Source: Chryseobacterium phosphatilyticum (lineage in GTDB: Bacteria; Bacteroidota; Bacteroidia; Flavobacteriales; Weeksellaceae). From it: a DNA stretch of 64,000 nt. A program made the position numbers and the translations under genes. The first letter of the stretch is position 1, and each line of letters opens with the position of its first letter. This document shows positions 34,902-43,077 of this stretch, piece after piece. The stretch spans positions 620,001 through 684,000 of the forward strand of contig NZ_PPED02000001.1 of assembly GCF_002899825.2 (NCBI RefSeq), read 5' to 3'. The notes beneath the pieces are model-generated. The model was not told the DNA's origin. It did no database searches and worked only from the letters and a program-made list of their open reading frames with translations.

Positions 34902-36077
34902 TTATTTTTTGTTAAATAGTAAAATAATAATTGAAAGTATACAGCTGATTCCTCCAAATAAATAGACTGACTGATAGTCAAGCCATCCTGCAATTAATCC
35001 TGCTAATGGGCCGGCAAGTCCTAATGAAAGATCAACGAATGCTACATAAGCTCCCAGCGCAGTTCCTCTCATCTGAGGTTTTACCTTCCGGATAGCCAAA
35101 ACTCCAAGGGCAGGAAAAACCAATGAAAAACCGATTCCTGTTAATCCACATCCGATGATGGCTACTGTTTTAGAAATAGAAGTCCAGATCAACATTTGCC
35201 CTATTACTTCAATCACTAAAGAGATCAAGGCAATTTTCAAACCTCCGTATTTATCAGGGAAAGAGGCAAAAAGAATTCTGGTTAATACATAGCATATTCC
35301 AAAAACAATAAATGCCAGTGAAGCATCTCCCCAATTTTTCTCTGAAAAAAATAAGGCAATGAAGGAGGCTATACATCCGAATGCCATCGACGAAAACGCA
35401 AGACTCAACCCCTGGCCTGCTATAGCACCGATTACCTTATAAAAAGGAGTTCTTATATGATCTCTATCTACAGGAATCGAAGGAAGTTTTACGGTAGATA
35501 ACCAGCTTACAACCGGAAACAAAGCAATAAGAATAAATGCGGGTAATATACCGTATTCTTTGCTGAGCCAAATGCTAAGTGGTGCTCCAATGGCAATCCC
35601 GGCATACATAGCAATCCCATTCCAGGTCATTACCTTTCCTGAGCTGGAATGTCCTACCAAACCTATTCCCCAGGTCAACGCTCCTGTAACAAGAAAACTT
35701 TCTCCTACTCCATGGATAATTCTTGCCAGAAATAAAAGAACCAACGCTAAAAATGGGTTAGCCTGAAATAACACAGCCAGAACATATATTGCCCCTGCAA
35801 TGATTGCTAGTATAACCCCGGTCATTTTACTGTTTTTGGCCCCTTTAGTATCTGTTATTTTTCCTGAATAAGCTCTGGTTAGCAGGGTTGATAACGATTG
35901 AAGACCAATGACCAGCCCTACAATAATGGCATCAAATCCTAAATTATTCTGGACAAATTTTGGGAGCACTCCTAAAGCAATCCCTATCGTAAGATATACT
36001 CCAAATACAGAAATAATAATAGGAGTTGTTGCCTGATAGAAATTGATAGAGGGCCCCTTTTCTAATGTTTTACTCAT
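34902..36077 (-). CDS. Major facilitator superfamily transporter
   Basis: 391 aa with about 12 membrane spans. The cytoplasmic loop 2-3 motif appears as RAYSGKITDTKGAKNSK (about 68-84), a variant of the GxLaDrxGrr signature. A second related loop (FASFPDKYGGLK) lies in the second half. It resembles the YhhS/YfcJ group of presumed sugar or drug efflux proteins. The gene leads a two-gene unit with the siderophore-interacting reductase (14-nt gap), so export or import of a siderophore or iron chelate is the most likely job. A perfect 16-bp palindrome lies 56-71 nt upstream of the ATG. Confidence 0.9.
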   Translation of the reverse strand: MSKTLEKGPSINFYQATTPIIISVFGVYLTIGIALGVLPKFVQNNLGFDAIIVGLVIGLQSLSTLLTRAYSGKITDTKGAKNSKMTGVILAIIAGAIYVLAVLFQANPFLALVLLFLARIIHGVGESFLVTGALTWGIGLVGHSSSGKVMTWNGIAMYAGIAIGAPLSIWLSKEYGILPAFILIALFPVVSWLSTVKLPSIPVDRDHIRTPFYKVIGAIAGQGLSLAFSSMAFGCIASFIALFFSEKNWGDASLAFIVFGICYVLTRILFASFPDKYGGLKIALISLVIEVIGQMLIWTSISKTVAIIGCGLTGIGFSLVFPALGVLAIRKVKPQMRGTALGAYVAFVDLSLGLAGPLAGLIAGWLDYQSVYLFGGISCILSIIILLFNKK

Positions 36078-36132
36078 AAATTTTTGTTTAAAATATTCAG
36101 CTGCAAATGTCCTGTTACAGGCAATATCAAAC

Positions 36133-36148
36133 TTTGACCTAGGTCAAA
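36133..36148. promoter_or_regulatory. Perfect 16-bp palindrome with FNR-like core upstream of MFS-SIP operon
   Basis: TTTGACCTAGGTCAAA is a perfect palindrome containing TTGA-N6-TCAA. It lies 56-71 nt upstream of the MFS start codon. Spacing and sequence match the sites at 33475 and 37822. Confidence 0.65.
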
Positions 36149-36170
36149 AAAGGAAATGGAGTTTGGTTTT

Positions 36171-37775
36171 TTATTCAGAATAGTGGTCGATCGTTTCTAT
36201 TTCATGACGAATCGTCGTGGTCCAGAAATCGAGCTCTGATTCTTTTTTTCGGATTATTTCAAGAGTAAATTGTCCTTTGTGATAAATTTCAATTAAAACT
36301 TTCCTTTGATATTCTGCCAGCTGAAGTTCAAGCTTGAAATAATCTTTTTTCCAATCTGTACAAGGTGACCATTCAGAATCATTATTATTTTGTATTATCA
36401 GAAGATCCTCTTTTTCAAGCTTTTCTATCATTTTTTTCAGTTCACTCTTAATTTTGATATTTTCGGGTTGCCTATCTTTTAAAAACACAATAGATCTTTT
36501 CAGGAGAGTTTGATTCAATTCTTTTTCCTTCTGTTTATCAGGGACAGAAGGTTTTATCATATTAATTAACCTCGGCAAAGTCAACCCCTGAATCAGTAAT
36601 GTGAAAATGATAACTATAAAAGATAGAAATAAGATAGTGCTTCTTTGTTCTATAATATTTTGCTGATTATTTGTCAGGGGTAAAGCAAGTGCTGCTGCCA
36701 GTGAAACTACCCCTCTCATTCCAGACCATGATAAAATAATATATTCTTTTTTTGAAGACGTAAGAAACTCACCCTCTTTTCCCAATGTTTTATCTGTAAA
36801 AACAGGAAATATTAAAAGTACCATCAGCCTTATAATGACAAGTACAAAAAAGATCAAAAGACCATACAGGATCAGAACCGGAATTTCTTTTTGTGATATA
36901 TTTGAGATGATATAGGGTAATTGCATTCCAAGCATTAGAAAAACCCAACCGTTCAAAATAAAAATAATAACCTCCCAAAAGTGCCCCATCTGCATCCTGC
37001 TCTCAGTTGTGAATAAGGAGATTGAATTCCAGGAAAGAAACATTCCTAATAAAACAACTGCCAAAACTCCGGAATATCCAAGATGCTCTGCCAGACTGTA
37101 GGCAGCAAAAGGAAGAAGAACAACAGCAAATGTTTCGGTACTGCTGTTGCCATTAAAGTAGGGATACAATTTTAGGAATAATAAACCAATAAGTATCCCA
37201 ATGACAATTCCGCCAAGACTTATACTGATAAACTGTAACCCGGCATCCCAAAAAGAAAAAAAACCACTGGAAAGAGCTATTACAGCACATTTGTAGGCAA
37301 TCAGTGCAGAAGCATCATTAAGCAGACTTTCCCCTTCCAGAATCGTGATTAATTTTTGAGGAAGCGGAAGTGTCTTAGTAATACTCGTTGCAGCTACTGC
37401 TTCAGGGGGAGAAATAATTGCCCCCAATACAAAAGCTACAGGCCAGCTGAAGCCCGGAATTACAGCATGTACTATTATAGCAATAATGGTCGTTGTCAAA
37501 AAAACAAGCCCTATTGCCAATACAGAGATTTTAAAAAATTCTTTCTTGAAATCAGGAATTGACGTATTCCAGGCTGCATCAAATAATATAGGAGGAAGAA
37601 CAACATAAAAGACCATCTCAGGGCTCATATCAATTGATGGAATAAGTCCCGTTATGCTAAACACTAAGCCGGCTATTACCAACAAAATGGGAAGAGCAAG
37701 TTTGATCTTATCTTTAACTGAAATTATAATAATTAAAATAATGGATATCCAGATAATTTTTTCAAGTTCTGCCAT
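36171..37775 (-). CDS. Na+/H+ antiporter of the CPA1 (NhaP/NHE-like) family
   Basis: 534 aa. About 12 membrane spans occupy residues 1-400. The unwound-helix motif is present as LPPILFDAAW (60-69), and the ion-binding region as EGESLLNDASALI (about 147-159), which contains the ND pair of electroneutral CPA1 antiporters. SWSGMRGVVSLAAALALP (about 340) is the conserved R-containing helix. A soluble tail of about 130 residues follows (EKELNQTLLKRSIVFL...). The protein exchanges Na+ (or K+) for H+ across the inner membrane. It is transcribed alone with an FNR-like palindrome 47-62 nt upstream. Confidence 0.92.
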   Translation of the reverse strand: MAELEKIIWISIILIIIISVKDKIKLALPILLVIAGLVFSITGLIPSIDMSPEMVFYVVLPPILFDAAWNTSIPDFKKEFFKISVLAIGLVFLTTTIIAIIVHAVIPGFSWPVAFVLGAIISPPEAVAATSITKTLPLPQKLITILEGESLLNDASALIAYKCAVIALSSGFFSFWDAGLQFISISLGGIVIGILIGLLFLKLYPYFNGNSSTETFAVVLLPFAAYSLAEHLGYSGVLAVVLLGMFLSWNSISLFTTESRMQMGHFWEVIIFILNGWVFLMLGMQLPYIISNISQKEIPVLILYGLLIFFVLVIIRLMVLLIFPVFTDKTLGKEGEFLTSSKKEYIILSWSGMRGVVSLAAALALPLTNNQQNIIEQRSTILFLSFIVIIFTLLIQGLTLPRLINMIKPSVPDKQKEKELNQTLLKRSIVFLKDRQPENIKIKSELKKMIEKLEKEDLLIIQNNNDSEWSPCTDWKKDYFKLELQLAEYQRKVLIEIYHKGQFTLEIIRKKESELDFWTTTIRHEIETIDHYSE

Positions 37776-37821
37776 AGCTTTATAATAAGCCGCAAAATTA
37801 GACAGCCCATATTTTCAGAAC

Positions 37822-37837
37822 TTTGATCCAGATCAAA
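37822..37837. promoter_or_regulatory. FNR-type box upstream of the Na+/H+ antiporter gene
   Basis: TTTGATCCAGATCAAA holds TTGAT-N4-ATCAA, identical to the FNR consensus half-sites. It lies 47-62 nt upstream of the antiporter ATG, the same distance range as the two related sites nearby. Confidence 0.65.
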
Positions 37838-37842
37838 AAAAA

Positions 37843-38451
37843 TTAATCAAAATCTAAAAAACCATCAGTAAGCTGTTTCCACTGAATTTTTGCAATCCCC
37901 ATCATCCCTCCCGCCGCGACCACGAGATTCCTGACGATATCAATACATTTTGCATTGAAGTTAGGAGACTCATTTCTTCCGTAAACAGCAGCTTTCAAAT
38001 GTAATGAGTCTCTGTAAATCATAAATGTAGAGGTTGCTTTTGCACTGTAGAAATGGGCAATATGAGAATTCTTTTTATTTTGGGGATTTCCGGAAGGCCT
38101 GCAGGTCATGCTTATAGTCTCTGAAACAGGATCCTGATAATAGCACATATCAATAATTTCGACCCAATCAAAGCCTTTGGCCTCAGGCTCGCCGGGGCCG
38201 GGAATATTAATCCGGATGAAATCTCCTTTCTGGGGTTCCCGCTCAGCAGGATTTCCTTCAGAATCATAGAGTTTAAAATCTGCAAAAGCTGATCCACAAT
38301 AACTTTTCCATTGATTGATTAAAAGAAATCTTTTCTGTAGTATTTTAAATTTCGATGGAATAACAGCAGCCTCAAATCGTTTTCGGGTTTCAGTATCATG
38401 GAAACCACCGGATGTTTGTGGAGGAACTCCTTTAATATGCTTTGGTTCCAT
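37843..38451 (-). CDS. Hypothetical cytosolic protein
   Basis: 202 aa from the ATG at 38451 (MEPKHIKGVPPQTSGG); the frame opens at 38484 but the 11 extra residues look random. No signal peptide or membrane span is seen. The first half has FHDTETRKRFEAAVIPSKF and GDFIRINIPGPGEPEAKG; the second has a conserved-looking TSTFMIYRDSLHLKAAVYGR with NESPNFNAKCIDIVRN. I do not recognise the family. The gene lies 67 nt upstream of the antiporter on the same strand, with an FNR-type box between them, so it may be independent. An inverted repeat sits about 80 nt upstream of its start. Confidence 0.7.
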   Translation of the reverse strand: MEPKHIKGVPPQTSGGFHDTETRKRFEAAVIPSKFKILQKRFLLINQWKSYCGSAFADFKLYDSEGNPAEREPQKGDFIRINIPGPGEPEAKGFDWVEIIDMCYYQDPVSETISMTCRPSGNPQNKKNSHIAHFYSAKATSTFMIYRDSLHLKAAVYGRNESPNFNAKCIDIVRNLVVAAGGMMGIAKIQWKQLTDGFLDFD

Positions 38452-38529
38452 ATGATCAGTTTTAAAACAAATTAATAAAAACAATCTGCATTATTTTATG
38501 ATCAGAATCACATACCCGTTTTAACAAGT

Positions 38530-38550
38530 TGATAAAAAACGCTTTTATCA
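38530..38550. promoter_or_regulatory. Perfect inverted repeat upstream of the hypothetical gene
   Basis: TGATAAAA (38530-38537) and TTTTATCA (38543-38550) flank AACGC. It lies 79-99 nt upstream of the hypothetical gene start at 38451 and could be an operator or a short hairpin. Confidence 0.35.
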
Positions 38551-38688
38551 GTCTGTGATACACTGTAAGGCCGAATTCCATAATCTTAAATAAAACCACA
38601 ATCAATTATAGGATAATTATTTTTACTTAAAATAAATAATATTTAAAAAAAATGCACATATAGTGTTTAGCATAATACAATTTTTACT

Positions 38689-38696
38689 TATATTTG
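38689..38696 (+). promoter_or_regulatory. Bacteroidetes -7 box of an orphan plus-strand promoter
   Basis: TATATTTG matches TAnnTTTG exactly. TTT at 38666-38668 lies 20 nt upstream, where TTG is expected. No gene follows on this strand for 1 kb, but a terminator lies about 45-65 nt downstream. Confidence 0.5.
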
Positions 38697-38702
38697 TGAA
38701 TC

Positions 38703-38766
38703 GAAATAATTTTTTTTCATCATTTGTGTTTTTTTAAGGTCTCCCCTCTAGGAGGCCTTTTTATTT
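38703..38766 (+). ncRNA. Candidate small RNA ending in an intrinsic terminator
   Basis: Between the TATATTTG box (38689-38696) and a terminator hairpin lies about 60 nt with no coding potential. The predicted transcript is T-rich (ATTTTTTTTCATCATTTG) and ends in a GC-rich stem, AAGGTCTCC (38736-38744) with GGAGGCCTT (38751-38759), a 6-nt loop and a T-rich tail. A short regulatory RNA is the simplest reading. It could also be a leftover attenuator. No known RNA family is recognised. Confidence 0.4.
38736..38766 (+). terminator. Rho-independent terminator of the candidate small RNA
   Basis: A 9-bp stem (38736-38744 with 38751-38759, one T-G wobble) with loop CCTCTA runs into TTTTTATTTTTT. No coding gene ends upstream on this strand. 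Confidence 0.8.
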
Positions 38767-38912
38767 TTTATGACAACATAATTGATTATTTGATACCAAT
38801 ATGAAAAAAAACAAAAAGTGTGAAATATTAAATAATCAAAAGACCAAAACACCCTCAAACACACAAATAAAAGAGATTTTATAAATAATAAATCACTTTT
38901 TCATATATAAAA

Positions 38913-39695
38913 TCATTTCATATTTTTAATAAAATCTGTCGGTCTGAACTGCATAACAGATTGAAAACTTCTTGAGTATGATTGTACACTCTTATACCCC
39001 ACCTGGTATGCTGTTTCCGAAATTGTTAGGTCATTTGCGCTCAAAAACTCAAGACTTTTGATAATTCTAAGCATTTGCTGGTATTTAATTAAGGTCAATC
39101 CTGTCTCCTTTTTAAAAATACGTTCTAAAGTACGTAAAGATAAAAGAGCAGCATCAGCAAGATCCTCCATTTTAATTTCGTCCTGATAATGATCATGCAG
39201 ATATTCAATAACTTTAGTTAGACGTTTATCTTTAGGAAGGCAGATATGAAGCATAAATGAATATTCTGCAAAACGAGGTAATTCGTTAAAAAGAGCTTGT
39301 AAGAATAAGGTTTCATGATGATCCTTTACCATTAGTTTTGACCATTTTTCAGCATATTTGATCATTTCTTTTAATACAGGCGGAACGGAAAATACATTGA
39401 CATGTTGATAAAAAGAATCTTTCTGATTTACCTCGGCAAACATGATCATCAGTTTAATCTTTTCAGAATGTGAATTGGTTTTATGGATCGCGTGAGGAGG
39501 AATCCATGCCGCGTGGTTTTGTGGAAGAAGATAAATTTTCTCTTCAATGGTAATATATTGAAAACCACTTTCTACATACACCAACTGCCCTTTTTGATGT
39601 TGGTGAAGAACATCATCATGGATCCAGTTTTCTTCAAACCATACAAAATAAGGTTTTTTTAATTCATCAATCACTATACTGTCGTTGGCGTTCAT
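38913..39695 (-). CDS. AraC-family transcriptional regulator
   Basis: 260 aa from the ATG at 39695 (MNANDSIVIDELKKPYFVWF); the frame opens at 39755, but the 20-residue extension would cover the promoter shared with the divergent MFS gene. The N-terminal cupin-like domain (about 20-95) has HQHQKGQLVYVESGFQYI and IPPHAIHKT, possible metal or ligand contacts. The C-terminal two helix-turn-helices include LADAALLSLRTLERIFKKET and ISETAYQVGYKSVQSYSRSF with QFRPTDFIKN. It resembles cupin-type AraC regulators that control a neighbouring transporter. The divergent MFS gene starts 72 nt away and is the likely target. Confidence 0.9.
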   Translation of the reverse strand: MNANDSIVIDELKKPYFVWFEENWIHDDVLHQHQKGQLVYVESGFQYITIEEKIYLLPQNHAAWIPPHAIHKTNSHSEKIKLMIMFAEVNQKDSFYQHVNVFSVPPVLKEMIKYAEKWSKLMVKDHHETLFLQALFNELPRFAEYSFMLHICLPKDKRLTKVIEYLHDHYQDEIKMEDLADAALLSLRTLERIFKKETGLTLIKYQQMLRIIKSLEFLSANDLTISETAYQVGYKSVQSYSRSFQSVMQFRPTDFIKNMK

Positions 39696-39766
39696 GTCGT
39701 TTTGGGTTAAAACTTTGGCAAAATTAAACAAAATTACAGTATTAATTTTGCACAAAAGTTTTTATC

Positions 39767-40972
39767 ATGATGAAGAGTGAAGTCAAAAAGAATGCTTCGT
39801 ATGTTTTATTAATCATTAATGTTCTGGTAGTTATCTTAATTTCCAGTAATCTTCGTTCGCCTATCGTAGCAGTTTCACCTGTACTTGGTGATGTGAGAGA
39901 GGCATTGAAACTGGATAATTTTCAGGTAAGCCTTCTTACTTCTATTCCTCTCTTTATGTTTGCAGCATGTTCTGTATTGGTCAGCAGATTTTCAAATACA
40001 TTTGGAATCAGTAAACTTCTGATGTATTCTTTACTTATTCTGAGTTTTGGATTATTTCTACGGATTTCCGGCTCACAATGGTTATTATTCTTAGGGTCTG
40101 TATTTATCGGACTGGGAATATGTATCGGAAACGTAGTGACACCGGGATATGTAAAAAACAACTTTCCCAGGCAAATTGGTTTGATGACTGGAGTTTTTGC
40201 CGTTTCAATGAATCTTACCGCGGCATTAGCTTCGGGATTCAGCGTGAAAATAGGAGAATGGACGGGATTGGGGTGGCGAGGCTCCTTGGGAATCTGGCTG
40301 GTGATTGCTGCTTTAGGATTTATGGTTTTAATTCTTGAGTTTATTTTTAACAAAAAAAATTCTACGCGCCCCAAAACGGCTTTAAGTACTTCAGATTTTA
40401 ATATGTTTAAGTCATCTCAGGCCTGGAATATAAGTGCCTTTATGGGATTGCAATCTTTATTTTATTATTGTATGGTAGCATGGTTACCCTCGTTCCTTTC
40501 GGATTATAATATGCAGGGTGAGAGCTCAGGATGGGTTCTTTTTGTGATTCAGATTACGATGATTCCTATCACCTTCTTCTGTCCTATTATTGCCAGCAAA
40601 ATGAAAGATCAGCGAATTATGATTCTTTTTATCTGTACTTTAATGTTTGGGAGCACAATGATGTTTGTGTTTATGAAATCTCAATGGATTTACGTAAATG
40701 CTGTGATCATAGGGGTTGCCAACGGACTATCGTTCAGCTTATCAATTTTATTTTTCTCTACAAGAACAAAAAGCAGCATTAATGCGGTAAAAATATCGGG
40801 AATGGCACAATCTGTCGGTTATCTTATTGCAGCATTTGGTCCCCCTATCTTTGGAAAACTTCATGATTGGGATATTTCCTGGAGAAGCTCATTCTATTTC
40901 CTTAGCATGTCTGTGATACTGATGTTGTATTTTGGAATAAAAGCAGCAAGACATCAATATGTGGAAGACTAA
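39767..40972 (+). CDS. MFS transporter of the CynX/NimT type
   Basis: 401 aa, about 12 spans. Early SSNLRSPIVAVSPVLGDVRE is characteristic of the CynX/NimT group (cyanate and 2-nitroimidazole transporters), and mid-protein GNVVTPGYVKNNFPRQIGLM and YCMVAWLPSFLSDYNM follow the same pattern. ATG at 39767 or 39770 is possible. It is divergent from a cupin-type AraC regulator with a 71-nt gap, a common regulator-transporter arrangement. The substrate is unknown; a drug or small anion is possible. A terminator follows 25 nt after the stop. Confidence 0.9.
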   Translation: MMKSEVKKNASYVLLIINVLVVILISSNLRSPIVAVSPVLGDVREALKLDNFQVSLLTSIPLFMFAACSVLVSRFSNTFGISKLLMYSLLILSFGLFLRISGSQWLLFLGSVFIGLGICIGNVVTPGYVKNNFPRQIGLMTGVFAVSMNLTAALASGFSVKIGEWTGLGWRGSLGIWLVIAALGFMVLILEFIFNKKNSTRPKTALSTSDFNMFKSSQAWNISAFMGLQSLFYYCMVAWLPSFLSDYNMQGESSGWVLFVIQITMIPITFFCPIIASKMKDQRIMILFICTLMFGSTMMFVFMKSQWIYVNAVIIGVANGLSFSLSILFFSTRTKSSINAVKISGMAQSVGYLIAAFGPPIFGKLHDWDISWRSSFYFLSMSVILMLYFGIKAARHQYVED

Positions 40973-40997
40973 TTTTCAGATAGTTTTAATAAAAAAG

Positions 40998-41025
40998 AGA
41001 CATTTTTTTGAAGAATGTCTTTTTT
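40998..41025 (+). terminator. Rho-independent terminator after the MFS gene
   Basis: AGACATT (40998-41004) pairs with AATGTCT (41014-41020) over a 9-nt loop, followed by a T-run to 41025. Confidence 0.75.
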
Positions 41026-41178
41026 ATGGAGCAAATCAAAATACTTGTCTTCAACCTTACAGGCTTCCAAAAGACGATAAGGTTTGAGTGTTCAGTAATA
41101 TTTCTTTTTGTAGTCTTTTAATTCGGTGAATTTTTTATACATTGCCAGGGATTAGAATAAAAAAACAATAACCCGTCA

Positions 41179-41733
41179 ATGAGAAAAATTATTATTTCAA
41201 TCTGCTGTACAGTCTGCATATCATTAACAGCACAAATTTCGCCACCTCCTTCGTTTCAGAGATCTTCAATAACAACCACCCCTCCTAAAATTAACTCCAG
41301 GAAAGGAACATTAATTGAGAAAAAAGTAAGCACTCTGATTAAGTTCAAGAGTTTAAATCTTCAGAAAATTACAACAAAAGATTTATCCGATAATTCTATA
41401 GAAACCGTTCTCGGAATCATGTATGAATATGAAACGTATGACGAAATATCAAGAAAAACTTTAACCTTAGAAAAAAAAGAACTTGGAAACCTCATCCTGT
41501 CTCTTCAGAAGTTGGAGCAAAAAGAGCATGAAAAAATCGATCAGGAAACCAAATATAAGTTCGTTACCCTGAATAATATTGAATTCGGAGGGATCTACAA
41601 TGAATCCCAAACCCGTTGGATTAATTATATCAAATTTCCATCAGGAAGTTATGGACGTTCTTTGAACGAGTTTACCAGAGAAGAATTGAAAGAACTCATA
41701 AAAACCCTGAAAAATGCAGAACAGGAACTTTAA
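41179..41733 (+). CDS. Hypothetical exported protein
   Basis: 184 aa with a signal peptide (MRKIIISICCTVCISLTAQ). The mature part begins with a Pro- and Thr-rich stretch (SPPPSFQRSSITTTPPK) and continues with charged helices (TLTLEKKELGNLILSLQKLE, TREELKELIKTLKNAEQEL) and a strand region around FGGIYNESQTRWINYIKF. I recognise no family. It stands alone between the MFS terminator and a convergent MBL-fold gene, so no partner hints at its job. It is probably a periplasmic or secreted protein. Confidence 0.7.
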   Translation: MRKIIISICCTVCISLTAQISPPPSFQRSSITTTPPKINSRKGTLIEKKVSTLIKFKSLNLQKITTKDLSDNSIETVLGIMYEYETYDEISRKTLTLEKKELGNLILSLQKLEQKEHEKIDQETKYKFVTLNNIEFGGIYNESQTRWINYIKFPSGSYGRSLNEFTREELKELIKTLKNAEQEL

Positions 41734-41798
41734 AAGCTCCTGTTCCCAGCCCTATCGATCAACCTTATAGATTTGAAAATCTGCGTAGCTGACCTGTT

Positions 41799-42569
41799 TT
41801 AGCTAAAAGACAAATCGATTTCTTCGCCGTCTTTTGGGATAAAACATTGATTGGTATATCCTTTTTCATTCATCTTTTTCTGAATAAAATTTCTATCCTC
41901 TTTACAATGGCTCACTGCTTCCAGATGGGTTACCCAAACTTTTGCCTGAGGTGCCTGTTGACAGACTTTGACAATATCATTACTGGTCATAATAATAGGT
42001 TCTCCCACAGAAAAAGTCGCAGCTCCTCCGGCTACAACAATATGCTGTGGCTGATGTTGGTCGATTTCATTTGCAATATCTTCATACCAGATACTGTCCC
42101 CAACAATATAAACCGACTGATTCTCTTTTTTAAAAACAAAGCCGTTTACAACCCCCATCTTTTCTCCAATTTCTCCTGTTCCATGCTTTCCTTTTGTCAT
42201 CGAAATATCAATATTCTTCCAACGGATATGATCATGGATTGAAATAATATTTTGAAAACCCTGTTGAGCAATCTGTTCTGAAATACTGTCCGGGCAAAGA
42301 ACAGGTATATTTTTATCAATAAGTTCTACAGCAGCACTATCCCAATGATCAGGATGCAAATGAGTAATAGCTACTGCATCTATGGTCGCCAGTTTTTTTA
42401 CTAATTCCTCCCTGGTAAAAGGCAGATCTAGCAATGGGTTCAATAAATCACTGTCTGTCATGGGGAATTTTCCTAACGATCCTTTCTCCCCGAGCATAGG
42501 ATCGACGAGAATAGACACCTTGTCAATCTTCAATAGCAATGTTGCATTGCGCCATAATTGTAATTTCAT
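41799..42569 (-). CDS. MBL-fold metallo-hydrolase (UlaG-like)
   Basis: 256 aa. The zinc-binding motif THLHPDHWD (HxHxDH) lies about residues 72-80, further ligands occur in KHGTGEIG and VGDSIWYED, and His near the end in WVTHLEAVSHC. This matches the metallo-beta-lactamase fold, in the branch containing UlaG-type lactonases and N-acylphosphatidylethanolamine hydrolase-like enzymes. The substrate is unknown. It is divergent from an HxlR-type regulator 94 nt away, its probable controller. Confidence 0.88.
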   Translation of the reverse strand: MKLQLWRNATLLLKIDKVSILVDPMLGEKGSLGKFPMTDSDLLNPLLDLPFTREELVKKLATIDAVAITHLHPDHWDSAAVELIDKNIPVLCPDSISEQIAQQGFQNIISIHDHIRWKNIDISMTKGKHGTGEIGEKMGVVNGFVFKKENQSVYIVGDSIWYEDIANEIDQHQPQHIVVAGGAATFSVGEPIIMTSNDIVKVCQQAPQAKVWVTHLEAVSHCKEDRNFIQKKMNEKGYTNQCFIPKDGEEIDLSFS

Positions 42570-42622
42570 TTTGCTTAAGTTTGTAAAAGCAAATCTATTG
42601 GTAAACAGAAGGAGAACAATCG

Positions 42623-42640
42623 AAGGTTACCAAAAGGTTA
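42623..42640. promoter_or_regulatory. Direct repeat between the MBL-fold and HxlR genes
   Basis: AAGGTTA occurs at 42623-42629 and 42634-42640, spaced 11 bp. It sits 23-40 nt upstream of the HxlR start in the shared divergent region and may be the regulator's site. Confidence 0.35.
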
Positions 42641-42662
42641 TTCATTTATAGTAAAACAACCT

Positions 42663-42980
42663 ATGAATTTTGAAGAGTTTACCAACTGTGGTTTAAGGAA
42701 AAGCCTTGATATTCTTTCCGGTAAATGGAAGCCGTTAATCCTCCATAATCTTTTTGAGGAAGACACAGTGCGTTTTGTAGAATTGTGGCGAAATATGCCG
42801 AGAGTCTCTAAAAAAGTACTTGCAGAACAACTCAAACAACTGGAGGAAGATCATATTATTCAAAGAATTGAAGTTTATAATTTTCCTCCTGAAGTTTATT
42901 ATAAGCTCACTGAGAAAGGGAAGAAACTAGGTCCTATCCTTTCTCAACTTCATCTATGGGGGAATGAACTGAGCTCGTAG
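42663..42980 (+). CDS. HxlR-family winged-helix regulator
   Basis: 105 aa, the normal length for the family. Diagnostic features are the start NCGLRKSLDILSGKWKPLIL, RVSKKVLAEQLKQLEEDHII for the DNA-binding helix, and the C-terminal YKLTEKGKKLGPILSQLHLW wing. HxlR proteins often sense electrophiles or redox state through the N-terminal Cys (here Cys10) and control a divergent enzyme gene. The MBL-fold hydrolase, 94 nt away on the other strand, is the likely target. Confidence 0.92.
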   Translation: MNFEEFTNCGLRKSLDILSGKWKPLILHNLFEEDTVRFVELWRNMPRVSKKVLAEQLKQLEEDHIIQRIEVYNFPPEVYYKLTEKGKKLGPILSQLHLWGNELSS

Positions 42981-43077
42981 TGTGTTTTTTAGGCCTTTAT
43001 TTTTATGGTTAGCAACAATTTTAAATGTAGTTTAAAATTACTAAATCTAATATAAAACAGTACTTGTATACAATATT

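Larger units (their letters stand above)
38452..38912. other. 461-nt intergenic region with candidate small RNA
   Basis: Very AT-rich. It holds an inverted repeat (38530-38550), a -7-like promoter box (38689-38696), a short candidate RNA with a terminator (38703-38766) and a 27-codon open frame (38801-38884) that I do not call as a gene. The remainder shows nothing definite. Confidence 0.55.

Noticed and set aside
38801..38884. 27-codon open frame MKKNKKCEILNN...IKEIL on the plus strand
   Set aside because: Composition just mirrors AT-rich DNA and there is no promoter between it and the terminator before it. No recognised family. Left out as a gene.
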